From: Bradyrhizobium sp. Ec3.3
GTDB lineage: Bacteria > Pseudomonadota > Alphaproteobacteria > Rhizobiales > Xanthobacteraceae
Length of the DNA stretch: 64,000 nt
Direction of reading: 5' to 3'
Assembly: GCF_000472925.1 (NCBI RefSeq)
Contig: NZ_AXAS01000034.1
Location: 1-64,000 of the forward strand
The notes beneath the pieces were generated by a model. That model had not been told where the DNA came from, ran no database searches, and saw only the letters and a program-made list of their open reading frames with translations. The position numbers and the translations under genes were made by a program. Of the stretch, positions 27,981-36,809 are shown in pieces (within the stretch, counting starts at the first letter, position 1; each line of letters opens with the position of its first letter).

Positions 27981-28973
27981 TTAGTCGGAGCATGATAATG
28001 GCAACATCTTGTTGTAAAATTCCGTCAGCGTTCTGCCGCAGAAATGCTTCGCCACCTGTGAAAAGAGCTCATTCAAATCCCGATACAATTTTTCGATTGA
28101 GTCAATCGAGGGAAAATAAGGACTACCGCCAGGCATGAGCTCCGAGGAATGCGTCATGAATTCTACATAGGGCCGATTTTGGGAGATAGCAGTGTCAAGA
28201 ATGCGCAGCATAGACGTCAGATTCGACCCATTGGGGCGGAGCCAATCAAGCGGCCAAATGTAGCGCCGCACCCTGTCCGGCAAGTCAGATATGTTTTCAC
28301 AAGCTCGGGTCGCCCGGATCATCAAAGCAGGCGATCGATTGATAATCGTCATTGGAACCTGCAGTAGTGAAGAGGCTCCCGGAAGCGCGATATTTCGCTT
28401 ACTCATCCAATAATGCTGCTCAGGAAACCCTCGATAGTCAGTCCCTCCTGCGCTCCGCCAGTCCACATGAGGGGTTACGGAACAGTCTACTCTAAATCCG
28501 AATTCCCTCAACATATCCGCATAGAATGCATTAAGGGCCCAGCGGCCCGATCGATGGCTCAGCATTTTGACGCCGAAAACGTCCTCCAGAAAATGCGTGT
28601 GAAACTCTATCTTCTTCCGAATCTCGTCTTCTGGATATTCGATTAGAAATGGCTGGTGCCAGGCATCATTGCTAGTCAGGGGATGAACTGGGGGTGAATT
28701 CCAAGCGTGCAAATGCATCCCGATTTCGCCGGCGCCTCGAGCGATTAGATCGCGGCCAAATTCAACAAAGCCACGATCATTCGCCATTTCATAGTTGACC
28801 AGGTAGGTCGGCTTCAGTCCGAATTTCTCACATAGCGCCTGAAAGCGAGGAAGAAAGGACGCGTTGCGAGTTTCGATACTTGAACGCTTGCTCCAAATAT
28901 CATCGCCCTCTGTATCGATTGTAATAAGAAAGCTTCTCAAGGCTTCTACTCTACGTAAGCAACACGTCGACAT
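27981..28973 (-). CDS. WalW-like polysaccharide deacetylase-family protein
   Basis: The 330-residue protein has a divergent NodB fold: FLITIDTEGDDIWSK at the start (metal-site Asp-Thr-Glu-Gly-Asp), GEIGMHLHAWNSPPVHPLTS (His-x-His) in the middle, and LSHRSGRWALNAFYADML later. These features are typical of WalW-type proteins in LPS/EPS loci. The enzyme may deacetylate a sugar in the repeat unit; family members are poorly characterised. It is the first gene of a three-gene operon, 30 bases before the lyase-like gene. Confidence 0.75.
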   Translation of the reverse strand: MSTCCLRRVEALRSFLITIDTEGDDIWSKRSSIETRNASFLPRFQALCEKFGLKPTYLVNYEMANDRGFVEFGRDLIARGAGEIGMHLHAWNSPPVHPLTSNDAWHQPFLIEYPEDEIRKKIEFHTHFLEDVFGVKMLSHRSGRWALNAFYADMLREFGFRVDCSVTPHVDWRSAGGTDYRGFPEQHYWMSKRNIALPGASSLLQVPMTIINRSPALMIRATRACENISDLPDRVRRYIWPLDWLRPNGSNLTSMLRILDTAISQNRPYVEFMTHSSELMPGGSPYFPSIDSIEKLYRDLNELFSQVAKHFCGRTLTEFYNKMLPLSCSD

Positions 28974-29090
28974 TCGCTAGCGTCCGGCAGTGAGCCGGGG
29001 AACGGGACAGATGCCGGCCAATTGCGAAAGGACGCATGGACAGCACGTTACCATTCAGGGACTACGTTCCAGCTTAGATCACTACACACC

Positions 29091-29149
29091 GGGTCATTCC
29101 GTGGAAATTGGCAATAAATGGGTAACCAGGATGGTCCATTGAGCCGCGG
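29091..29149 (+). promoter_or_regulatory. Dispersed upstream element, copy E
   Basis: It contains TTGGCAATAAATGGGTAACC and then ATGGTCCATTGAGCCGCGG, nearly the same as copy B. The core is about 69 bp before the glycosyltransferase start at 29189. Confidence 0.55.
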
Positions 29150-29188
29150 CGGCGGGCGACTAGAATTCAAAAAAGCTCTGGGTGTCAG

Positions 29189-30319
29189 GTGCGGATTCTC
29201 TCAATAGATTTTTCCATTCCCTACCTATTGAAGGATGAGAACTATCCGATCGGCGGGTGGGCCGTCGAACTGTTAATATGGCTTCGCGCGCTTGAAGATG
29301 CTGGCCATGAAACAGCTGTGCTTACCTGGAAGGGCGCTTTGGCCCATGTTGGTCCGGGCGAGCAAACCAAGCTGATTGAGACTTATGATCCCGCGCAGGG
29401 CGTTCGGGTAGCGAAGTATTTCTACTCGTACATTCCCAAAGTGTTGGCAGCTGCCCGCGCTTATCGTCCGGATGTCATCATCCAGGGTGCACGTGGGGTG
29501 GGCACCGGCATCATGGCGTTCGTTGCGGATCAATTGAAGGTCCCGTTCGTCTACCGTGTTGTTAGCGACGCAGACGTCGATGAACGATACAAGATCGGTC
29601 TTCGACAGTATGAATGGTTATCCTATTCTTGGGCTCGGCACCGAGCAGCCGGATTTCTCTGTCAGAATCAGTATCAACGCGACCAGTTGGCAGCACTGTT
29701 TACTGGCAAGCCCATTCACGTCATTCACAATCCTATTGTCGTGGCGGAGGACGCGACCGCTCCGTTGCTGCGCGCAGAGCGCGGATATGTCGCTTGGCTT
29801 GGGGTCTTCCGGTATCCAAAGAACCTGCCATTACTTTTTCGGATCGCTCGTGAACTTCCCGCCGTCGAATTTCGCGTGGCAGGGATGCTGTCCCGAGATG
29901 CTGATCAAGTGACCGTCGATGCCGTCAATGGTCTGCACCATCTCCCGAACGTGAAAATGGTTGGGTATGTCCGGAGGGCTGACCTTAAACCATTCCTATC
30001 AAATGCGGCGATGCTCCTGTGCACATCGCATTACGAGGGCTTCTCGAACGCGTTTCTGGAGGCTCTGGCCGTGGGCACACCTATTGTGACGCGCCGGCCT
30101 GTCGATCCGGATTTAATCGTCCTGCGTCATGTCCTCGGCGCATCGGTTGTGGACGAGTTGGAACTCTGCAGATCGGTGCAGGCAATATGGGAGCTCGACG
30201 CGGACGATCACAACGCGCTGGCGCGACGATGTCAGATCTACGTTAAGACCAATCACTCGCCGACGGCAAAAGTTACGGAGTTGATTGCCGCTTTGACGCC
30301 TCTTGTTGCTGAGCGATAA
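29189..30319 (+). CDS. GT4-family glycosyltransferase
   Basis: The protein has 376 residues from a GTG start (VRILSIDFSIPYLL). The acceptor domain has GGWAVELLIWLRALEDAGHE. The donor domain has YVAWLGVFRYPKNLPLLFRI and LLCTSHYEGFSNAFLEALAV, with the ExxxxxxxE pattern of GT4 retaining enzymes. It is a single gene with one of the clearest copies of the dispersed upstream element before it. It probably adds one residue of the repeat unit; donor and linkage unknown. Confidence 0.88.
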   Translation: MRILSIDFSIPYLLKDENYPIGGWAVELLIWLRALEDAGHETAVLTWKGALAHVGPGEQTKLIETYDPAQGVRVAKYFYSYIPKVLAAARAYRPDVIIQGARGVGTGIMAFVADQLKVPFVYRVVSDADVDERYKIGLRQYEWLSYSWARHRAAGFLCQNQYQRDQLAALFTGKPIHVIHNPIVVAEDATAPLLRAERGYVAWLGVFRYPKNLPLLFRIARELPAVEFRVAGMLSRDADQVTVDAVNGLHHLPNVKMVGYVRRADLKPFLSNAAMLLCTSHYEGFSNAFLEALAVGTPIVTRRPVDPDLIVLRHVLGASVVDELELCRSVQAIWELDADDHNALARRCQIYVKTNHSPTAKVTELIAALTPLVAER

Positions 30320-30639
30320 TTGCTCGTCTCGCCTACGTTCTCGTCGACCTGATCTTGCGCGAGCGAGGCCGCAATCGCGTACCTGCGCTCCACACATGAT
30401 CGGTGGAATGGTCTTTCTGCTCGCCGCGCTCTACCGCTAAAGCCCGTGACACTCACGGTACCAGTTCGCGACCGTGCAACACCCTCGTCGACTGTCGTGA
30501 AGGGGCGGAATCCGATGTCGCATTCGAGCTCGGCAATATCGGCGTAAGGTACCGCGACATCGCTGGACTGGCGCGTTGACCTTGCCCCCTGGACTTAATC
30601 CAGATTGAAGTTCGCTCTGGCCCATATGAGGACCAGAGC

Positions 30640-30906
30640 ATGAAGCGCAGCCGCTTTACGGAAGAGCAGATCATCGGGATTTTGAAGGAGCACGAGGCTG
30701 GCGTGTCGGTTGCCGATTTGTGCCGGAAGCACGGCGTCAGCGATGCCAGCATCTACAAATGGAAAGCCAAGTTTGGCGGGATGGAGGTCTCGGAGGCCAA
30801 GCGGCTGAGGACGCTGGGGGACGAGAACACGCGGCTGAAGCGGCTATTGGCCGACGCCATGCTGGACAATGCGGCGTTGAAGGACCTCCTGGGAAAGAAG
30901 TGGTGA
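30640..30906 (+). CDS. IS3-family OrfA
   Basis: The 88-residue DNA-binding protein starts MKRSRFTEEQIIGILKEHEA, has helix-turn-helix ADLCRKHGVSDASIYKWKAK, and ends in a leucine-zipper-like helix (LKRLLADAMLDNAALKDLLG). Its TGA overlaps the start region of orfB, which lies in the -1 frame. Confidence 0.93.
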   Translation: MKRSRFTEEQIIGILKEHEAGVSVADLCRKHGVSDASIYKWKAKFGGMEVSEAKRLRTLGDENTRLKRLLADAMLDNAALKDLLGKKW

Positions 30907-31829
30907 CGCCCGCAGGGAAGCGGAAAGCTGTCGCCCATCTCATGGAGGCCCACGGGATGAGCGAACGGCGGGCGTGTAAAGCCATCGGCTGTTGCCGCAT
31001 GACCGTCAGATACCAGACGACCCGGGCGGATGACGCTGCCCTACGCCAACGCATGAGAGCGATCGCCGAGGTGCGCCGTCGCTTCGGCTATCGGCGCCTG
31101 CATGTTCTGCTCAAGCGGGAGGGCTATCTGGTCAACCACAAGAAGCTGTTCCGGCTCTATCGGGAAGAGAGGCTCGTGGTCCGTCGCCGTGGTGGCCGCA
31201 AGCGGGCGCTCGGGACCAGGGCGCCGATGGTGGTGCCGATAGTGCCGAATGACCGCTGGACGCTCGACTTCGTCTCGAATCAGCTTACCGATGGCCGCCG
31301 CTTCCGCATCCTGACCGTGGTCGACGAGTGCACGCGCGAGTGCCTGGCGTTGGTGGCCGACACCTCGCTGTCGGGCTCCCGGGTGGCTCGGGAGCTTGAC
31401 CGGCTGATCATCAAGCGCGGCAAGCCCAAAATGGTGGTCAGCGACAACGGCACCGAATTGACCAGCAACGCCATCCTGACATGGGCCGATCAGAGCCGCG
31501 TCGCCTGGCATTACATCGCGCCCGGCAAGCCGACGCAGAATGCCTTCATCGAAAGCTTCAATGGCCGTCTCCGAGACGAATTGTTGAACGAGACGCTGTT
31601 CACTTCGCTGGCCCAGGCCCGGGTCGAACTCGGACATTGGCGGGCCGACTACAACGATACGCGACCCCACTCGCAACTCGGATGGAAAACACCATCCGAG
31701 TTCGCCTTCACCTGCAACCCGCGACGGGATCTGGCGCTGCGCTATGCCGATGGCTCCGCACCAGCTCCCGTCGCTACCACCGCCCATTCGGGTAAATCCA
31801 CCAGCCAGAGCGAACTCAGGACTGGATAA
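30900..31829 (+). CDS. IS3-family OrfB (DDE integrase-type transposase)
   Basis: It starts at GTG 30900 or 30903, or is made as a fusion with OrfA by -1 frameshifting. It shows RRFGYRRLHVLLKREGYLVN, then the catalytic residues in WTLDFVSNQ (first Asp), KMVVSDNGTELTS (second Asp) and NAFIESFNGRLRDE (Glu), with PHSQLGWKTP at the end. About 309 residues, full length. No disruption seen. Confidence 0.93.
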   Translation: MVTPAGKRKAVAHLMEAHGMSERRACKAIGCCRMTVRYQTTRADDAALRQRMRAIAEVRRRFGYRRLHVLLKREGYLVNHKKLFRLYREERLVVRRRGGRKRALGTRAPMVVPIVPNDRWTLDFVSNQLTDGRRFRILTVVDECTRECLALVADTSLSGSRVARELDRLIIKRGKPKMVVSDNGTELTSNAILTWADQSRVAWHYIAPGKPTQNAFIESFNGRLRDELLNETLFTSLAQARVELGHWRADYNDTRPHSQLGWKTPSEFAFTCNPRRDLALRYADGSAPAPVATTAHSGKSTSQSELRTG

Positions 31830-32043
31830 AACTTGGGGGCAAGGTCAGCGCGTGCATCCGGCGGTCAGCTGGCTCGACCCCGAGGTCGACAAGGGATCTC
31901 CTCGAGAGTCGTACCTTCGAGCGTCATCTGGCGGACTTTGCCGGCGGGCGATGGCTATGCCGCCTATAATCGGCACGCCAGATCGGTGTTCAAAACGAAC
32001 CGCCCGGTCGGGCGGAGCCGATCGTCGGTGAAGATGGCACTCT

Positions 32044-33150
32044 TCACCCCGAACCCGTGAGGCGTACAGGCGTTGCCTTTGCCGATGCTTCGGATTGATG
32101 ATCTGGTCGAATCATATCCGGAGGCATTCGCTCGATCCGGCCCTCCTCGGTGCTTAGACGATGTTCCGGCCCGCTCGCGCGGACGCCTCGAGCCAATAGA
32201 TCGCGCAGCACTGCGACAGCGATGCCAAGAAGTAGCCCTCCAACGATCGCTATTCCAAGCACGATTCTAGGTTTTGGCGAACTTGCCCTCAAAGGAGGTG
32301 ACGCCGCGCTGACGAGGTTCGCCTCAAACACCGGCGAGGATTGTTGTTGCGTCGCTTCAGTCTTACGCAGCACGTGGCGAAAATTATCATAGGCCTTTTT
32401 TGATAATTCCGCAGCGGCTGCCAATTTATCGATGGTAGCAGCTGAGTCCGCTGGCTCTTTCCGATCCTTACCATAATCCTCCAATGCCTTTTGGGCAGCT
32501 AGTGCTTGAGTGCTCAATTCGTTCAGTCGATCCTTAACCCATTTGTCGTCTTGCCAGCTGGCCCTGTCCATTGGAGGGGTAATGTATCTTTCTGCAACGG
32601 CATTTGCGATCTGCGCCGCTCGATCAGGATCTCTGGAGTCGAAGGTAATCTCGACAAGATACGTAGGGCCGACACGTTTGACCGAAAGCTTGCGTTCGAA
32701 CGGTTCCAGGGCATGGCGCGCGGCGCTGGCTTCCGTCTCCGGTTTGGTCCAGCCGAGCATCCGGGATATGGATATCATCCCTTGGCCAGTCGCAAATTCC
32801 GGGTCTTGAGCAAGGCCGAGTTTTTCGATCACGGCGCTGGCGATGCTCTCAGACTTTATGATCCCGACCTGGCTTTCCACGACCGTTGAGACCGCCGCAG
32901 CATCCGCAAGGCTCGCCCTCGAGTTTACGATGATTAGCGCCTTGGCGGTGAAGGTCGGTACCGCGGTGACGAGGTAAACTGCAGCAACGCCAAGCGCCGC
33001 GAAACATGTCAGCAATATGATCGGTAGATGCCGTCGCATGAAGGCCAGCACGGCCAGCACTTCTGCCAGGGACACGACCGGGCCTGGACGAAATTCAGGC
33101 GGCCTATTGTCGCGACTTATCCAATTATCGGTCCTGTTGTTCTGCAACAT
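32044..33150 (-). CDS. Wzz/chain-length-determinant-type protein
   Basis: The 368-residue protein has a first transmembrane helix (LPIILLTCFAALGVAAVYLV), the Wzz-domain segment PTFTAKALIIVNSRA, and a periplasmic coiled coil (RLNELSTQALAAQKALEDYG). A second helix (RIVLGIAIVGGLLLGIAVAV) is preceded by the conserved proline-rich PPLRASSPKPR. It ends about 50 residues after that helix, so it lacks the cytoplasmic tyrosine kinase domain of full ExoP/Wzc proteins. It sets polymer length at the inner membrane. A truncated C-terminus or a natural kinase-less Wzz are both possible; no kinase gene is in the window. Confidence 0.85.
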   Translation of the reverse strand: MLQNNRTDNWISRDNRPPEFRPGPVVSLAEVLAVLAFMRRHLPIILLTCFAALGVAAVYLVTAVPTFTAKALIIVNSRASLADAAAVSTVVESQVGIIKSESIASAVIEKLGLAQDPEFATGQGMISISRMLGWTKPETEASAARHALEPFERKLSVKRVGPTYLVEITFDSRDPDRAAQIANAVAERYITPPMDRASWQDDKWVKDRLNELSTQALAAQKALEDYGKDRKEPADSAATIDKLAAAAELSKKAYDNFRHVLRKTEATQQQSSPVFEANLVSAASPPLRASSPKPRIVLGIAIVGGLLLGIAVAVLRDLLARGVRASGPEHRLSTEEGRIERMPPDMIRPDHQSEASAKATPVRLTGSG

Positions 33151-33208
33151 TTCTCACCAGCCTGATAGTCGATGCTACGACCCAGTCGCTCATCTCAAGC
33201 TAAATCAG

Positions 33209-33277
33209 TACATTCCAGGTCGCTAATGGGAACTGGCAATATGTGGGTAACTACGATGGTCGGTTGAGCCGCGGAAC
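33209..33277 (+). promoter_or_regulatory. Dispersed upstream element, copy F
   Basis: It contains TACATTCCAGGTCGCTAATG, then CTGGCAATATGTGGGTAACT and ACGATGGTCGGTTGAGCCG. It shares about 70 aligned bases with copy B. It lies 60 bp upstream of the Wzz-like gene but points the other way, toward a stretch with no clear gene, so a gene may have been lost here. Confidence 0.5.
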
Positions 33278-33708
33278 TCCCGGAATCCGAGCGCCCTGTG
33301 TTGGGCGAATGTCCAATGGTGGGCATCAGACGAACAGGACGCTGCATTGCTTCGCGCCAAGCCATGGGGCAACGCCTATTGGCTGCCATCGCGTTGTCAG
33401 GTTCAACCCCAACGAACCACGCCCTCTTATCGGCGGCGCGGACCCGCTGGCTCGAGCAGATAGACATCGCCATCGACGAGGAGGCCTGGTGCCGGCGAGC
33501 TGCAAGCAGGTATCGCTGCGGGAGCGATGAAAAACCGGCTCCCTCGGCCTGCGCGCTGCGCGTCGTCAGGCCGAGGGGAGTGCCAGCTGCGATCTCGCGT
33601 GCCATTCACGCAAGGGCAGCTCCTGCCAAGCGTCTGGACGTCGACGAAAGTGTCGCGGCTTACCGTGGGATCGTTCGCACGACGGCAGTCGTTTCCGGGT
33701 CCCTGCGC
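33278..33708. other. No clear gene
   Basis: A 155-codon plus-strand frame starts at 33298 with TTG and overlaps the end of the regulator gene. Its Arg/Ala-rich composition and lack of motifs suggest it is not coding. Confidence 0.45.
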
Positions 33709-34602
33709 CTACTTGTAGAGCCGTGCCGCCGCGCGAGTCCCTCGGTCCACGCCCTTGCGGAGTAGACCGTCGATAGGGGGTACCGCGACGTGACTAGACT
33801 GGGGGACCAATGGAGCCGGCTCGCTGATCTGCTCCATCTCGGAGATCACCTCGAGAGGCTTCGCAATCCCTCTGCCCGGATCGACGGCTGTGAGCGCGCG
33901 ACCGCTTGCCGCTCGTACCAGCGACCCATGGTTCATTCCCCAAATCGCCGCTTGCGTCCGGTTCTGGACCCGGATCTTGCGCAGGATCGCCTTGACGTGG
34001 ACCTTCACGGTAGCTTCGGCGATATCGATCTTTCGGGCAATGCACTTGTTGGAGTCGCCTTCGATAAGGCAGGATAGAATTGCCTTCTCGCGCGGCGAGA
34101 GCTGCGGCGAGATCGGGTCCTCCGACGTGACGAGGATCGCGTGCTCGTTCTCGCTGAGCGGCGTCGTTTCGCATTCGCGATTGCCGTCAAGAGCGAACGA
34201 CAGAAATGCCGGCGGGAAGACGGTCTCGCCCATCGTGACGAGCTCAACGGACTTGATGAAAGCATCGCAAGAAATGACGTTAACGAAGTAGCCGTTGGCG
34301 CCTGCACGAAATGCAGAAGCAAGTTCGGCCGGCCGATAGTTGTCCGAGACGATCGCGACGCGCGCGTCCGGATATCTATTTTTCACAGATCCAATTTGTT
34401 CTCTCGCGAGATCGAAATCATCGCCGGTGTGGACGATGAGAAACATCAGTTGCTGTTCTTGAAGTGAGCCTGGCAATTCCGCGGGGCTTGACGCCGATGC
34501 GGCGATACGAAAATTTGCCGCGTGCAATATTTTAGCAATACCTTCTCTAATCAGAACGTTCTTTCCAATAAGGACCGTTCCGTAAGATTGCCGCCTCCTC
34601 AT
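33709..34602 (-). CDS. NarL/FixJ-type regulator with a degenerate receiver domain
   Basis: The start at 34602 is fixed by GGAGGGTAAA directly before the ATG; a longer in-frame start at 34629 lacks this. The 297-residue protein has a receiver-like domain (VLIGKNVLIREGIAKILHAA ... YPDARVAIVSD), but the phospho-acceptor strand reads LIVHTGDD and the usual late lysine is replaced (GYFVN). Normal phosphorylation is therefore doubtful. A LuxR helix-turn-helix follows (LSPREKAILSCLIEGDSNKC ... ATVKVHVKAILRKIRVQNRT). An unusual 70-residue tail has no known domain. It probably regulates nearby polysaccharide genes. Confidence 0.85.
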   Translation of the reverse strand: MRRRQSYGTVLIGKNVLIREGIAKILHAANFRIAASASSPAELPGSLQEQQLMFLIVHTGDDFDLAREQIGSVKNRYPDARVAIVSDNYRPAELASAFRAGANGYFVNVISCDAFIKSVELVTMGETVFPPAFLSFALDGNRECETTPLSENEHAILVTSEDPISPQLSPREKAILSCLIEGDSNKCIARKIDIAEATVKVHVKAILRKIRVQNRTQAAIWGMNHGSLVRAASGRALTAVDPGRGIAKPLEVISEMEQISEPAPLVPQSSHVAVPPIDGLLRKGVDRGTRAAARLYK

Positions 34603-35193
34603 TTTACCCTCCAGCCTACGCAATGACACAACAGCGACGGACGGTTGAACTCAATTTGGCCTTTCGACGAACGAATCGTTGTTGTTAAATTGGTCGTTCT
34701 CCCTCAGCGTGTAGTCTTCAAAAATATCGAGTTACTTCGATCGTGATCCTCCTCTTTTGTCGTTCGCCGAACGTTGTCGGCGATCACTCCAGATTGCTTA
34801 AGCATTTATGAATGTTAGAGGCGAATTTCCAATCGCCCTATATATCGTTGGTTATAGGAACGGGCCTGCATATATCCGTACGATTACGATGCCTGAAAAC
34901 GCCTTCTGGCACAGTCTCTGCGCGAATAAGGTCGCGATGTTGATTCAACGTTGAAGAACTTGTCGGAGTTTTTGTTCGTCGATGCCACGTCTGCGCGAAC
35001 ACATTCTGCAAGCGAGTTAACGGCGCTGTGCAGATCGAACGTTGAGGAAATGTCGAAGGTGTGCGGCCGTAAGATTTCGCCGTTAACCAGGCTCGTCCGC
35101 AACGGAGGCGGGCGGGCGAAGGCTGATTACCGGATTCTTACGGGGCGTTCGTCTCGCCGAATTGCTGGGTGAGAGTCGGGAAGCGAGCAGACC
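34603..35193. other. Divergent intergenic region between two regulator genes
   Basis: The sequence is AT-rich and contains no convincing gene; short frames at 34884-35102 (minus) and 34951-35172 (plus) lack motifs. It should hold the promoters of both regulators and leads into the tandem repeat at 35194. Confidence 0.5.
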
Positions 35194-35269
35194 GGCACGT
35201 CTGTTAACCTTTAAGTATTGCTTGTGTTATTGGCACGCCTGTTAACCTTTAAGTATTGCTTGTGTTATT
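35194..35269 (+). repeat. Two tandem 38-bp repeats upstream of a response regulator
   Basis: Copy 1 (35194-35231) and copy 2 (35232-35269) both run from GGCACG through CTGTTAACCTTTAAGTATTG to CTTGTGTTATT, with a single T/C difference at the seventh base. They are directly adjacent and end 90 bp before the ATG at 35360. They could double a regulator-binding site; the GTTAACCTTTAA core is a candidate. Confidence 0.9.
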
Positions 35270-35359
35270 GGTAATTTCGAATGATTCTATCGCTTGCAGT
35301 GAAATAGTGATGGGGACACAGAGTTTATCTTTTGGGGGCGACGCGCTGAGGAGCGCCCA

Positions 35360-36022
35360 ATGCGACGTACCAGTGTAGTCATTGCAGACCGGCATCCGGT
35401 GGTTTTGCAGGGACTGAGCAACGTGCTCGGTGGCGTAGCCGATTTCAATATTGTCGCATCTTGTAGCGACGCCACGAGCTGCATCGAAGCGATTCGGAAC
35501 TTGGCGCCCGATATCGCGATCGTCGATCCCGCAATGCCTGATCTGGGCGCGCTGAGAATTCTTTCGACCGTCAATTCAGAGAATCGTTCAACGCACGTGG
35601 TGTTTTTCGCCGCGGGTGAAGATTGCGAACTGATACTCGCGGCGACGCCCATGACCTGTAGTATCATCCTGAAGGACACGGAGCCCGAAGTGCTGGTGCA
35701 GTCCTTGCGGCACGTCGCCAATAATCACAGCCTGCTGCCAGCCGCCCCATCCGAGTCGATTATGTCGCAGGGCACAAATTCGGATAGCGCGCTGACCGCG
35801 CTGACGGACCGCGAGCGTCAGATCATGCGTCTGGTCTCCGAAGGGCTGTCGAACAAGGAAATCGGGCGGCGATTGAACATAGCCGACGGCACCATCAAGG
35901 TGCACCTGCACAACATCTTTCAAAAGCTTGAAATCAGCAATCGGACGGTGCTCGCGGCGCTCGCCATCTCGCAACATGAGCGCGCGACCATCCCGCGAGA
36001 GAAGGCCCGCATTCCGGATTGA
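35360..36022 (+). CDS. NarL/FixJ-family response regulator
   Basis: The 220-residue protein has an intact receiver: VVIADRHPVVLQGLSNVL, phospho-acceptor Asp in IAIVDPAMPDLGAL, and the conserved Lys in SIILKDTEPEVL. The LuxR-type DNA-binding domain has LTDRERQIMRLVSEGLSNKE and GTIKVHLHNIFQKLEISNRT. GAGGAG lies 6 bases before the ATG. No histidine kinase is adjacent. It is divergent from the degenerate-receiver regulator, and the pair may act on the polysaccharide locus or the carrier-protein cluster. Confidence 0.92.
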   Translation: MRRTSVVIADRHPVVLQGLSNVLGGVADFNIVASCSDATSCIEAIRNLAPDIAIVDPAMPDLGALRILSTVNSENRSTHVVFFAAGEDCELILAATPMTCSIILKDTEPEVLVQSLRHVANNHSLLPAAPSESIMSQGTNSDSALTALTDRERQIMRLVSEGLSNKEIGRRLNIADGTIKVHLHNIFQKLEISNRTVLAALAISQHERATIPREKARIPD

Positions 36023-36496
36023 GTCCGGCAAGTGGAGAGCGCTGAGACAATCTTCACGCGCCACGCTTGACCATCTGCGCGAGCCTCTACCGGCGGGGAA
36101 CGAGACGCCAGGTGTCACCGTGCGCCGGAAATGATTGGCGCGGGCGCCGCTTGATTGGCGGCGCAATGTCCCGGAGGCTTGGTGGGGTAGTCCGTCGGGG
36201 CAGGCGGCTGATCCAGAATCGCAGCCAAAGTATCGGCCGGAAAGTGTATCTATTGGTCATCTGCAGCACTGGTCCATCGCGGTTTGTCCGTTGTCTGGTA
36301 AAACGAAGTCGCGGGCGATAGCGAGCGGCTCCAGATGCGATCGCAGAGATGTGCCGACCGGACGTGGGCACATCTGGAGCGGCGGCCCTGGCCCTCCCTG
36401 CTGCCCCCTATGGTCAGGGCCGTTTCTCCACAGACAGCCTGCCAACGTGACTAAACACTGTGGTCGAGCCGCAAGCGCGCAGGCGGGCGCATCTTG
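36023..36496. other. Intergenic stretch, nothing recognised
   Basis: High-GC sequence with only overlapping spurious frames. No RNA gene or clear terminator seen. Confidence 0.45.
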
Positions 36497-36799
36497 ATGT
36501 CCCTTCAGTTTCACCGTGCCGTCGAGGACATGGAAATTTGGAGCACGACCGGCGAGGGCTTTTCCTTTGTGATCACGTATGAGAGCTCTGCTGGTTCCGG
36601 CTTTCATGGACGTGCCGGCTATATGGCGTCGTGGCGTCCGCTCGATCAGAGTAACAGCGCGATCAAGATCGGCGGTTCGGCGTTCGCGACTTTCACGGAA
36701 GCCGAGGAGGTCTGCAACACGATGCTTGAGCATCTGAAGGGGCCGCGCTGGAATGAAGTGCACAGCCTGCAGTCAGGCGACGTCGACTTCGATGCCTGA
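36497..36799 (+). CDS. Small conserved-type hypothetical protein
   Basis: The 100-residue soluble protein reads EIWSTTGEGFSFVITYESSA, then GYMASWRPLDQSNSAIKIGG and FTEAEEVCNTMLEHLKGP. The composition (aromatic-rich beta strands followed by an amphipathic helix) looks like a genuine small alpha/beta domain. The ATG at 36497 directly follows an alternative TTG. It is convergent with the SDR gene, 10 bases apart. I do not recognise a family and assign no function. Confidence 0.6.
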   Translation: MSLQFHRAVEDMEIWSTTGEGFSFVITYESSAGSGFHGRAGYMASWRPLDQSNSAIKIGGSAFATFTEAEEVCNTMLEHLKGPRWNEVHSLQSGDVDFDA

Positions 36800-36809
36800 G
36801 TTTCGGCGG

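Larger units (their letters stand above)
30577..31847 (+). mobile_element. Complete IS3-family element (IS407-like layout)
   Basis: The ends are imperfect inverted repeats. The left starts TGACCTTGCCCCC (30577-30589) and the right ends GGGGGCAAGGTCA (31835-31847); similarity continues inward (TTCGCTCTGGC on both sides). The bases GCGCGT occur directly outside both ends (30571-30576 and 31848-31853) and may be the target duplication plus chance match. Both transposase frames are intact, so the insertion looks recent compared with the other relics here. Confidence 0.93.

Noticed and set aside
33298..33765. A 155-codon plus-strand frame after element copy F
   Set aside because: Composition is Arg/Ala-rich without motifs, it starts with TTG and overlaps the regulator gene on the other strand.
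35194..35269. CRISPR array
   Set aside because: Only two directly adjacent repeats with no spacers and no cas genes.
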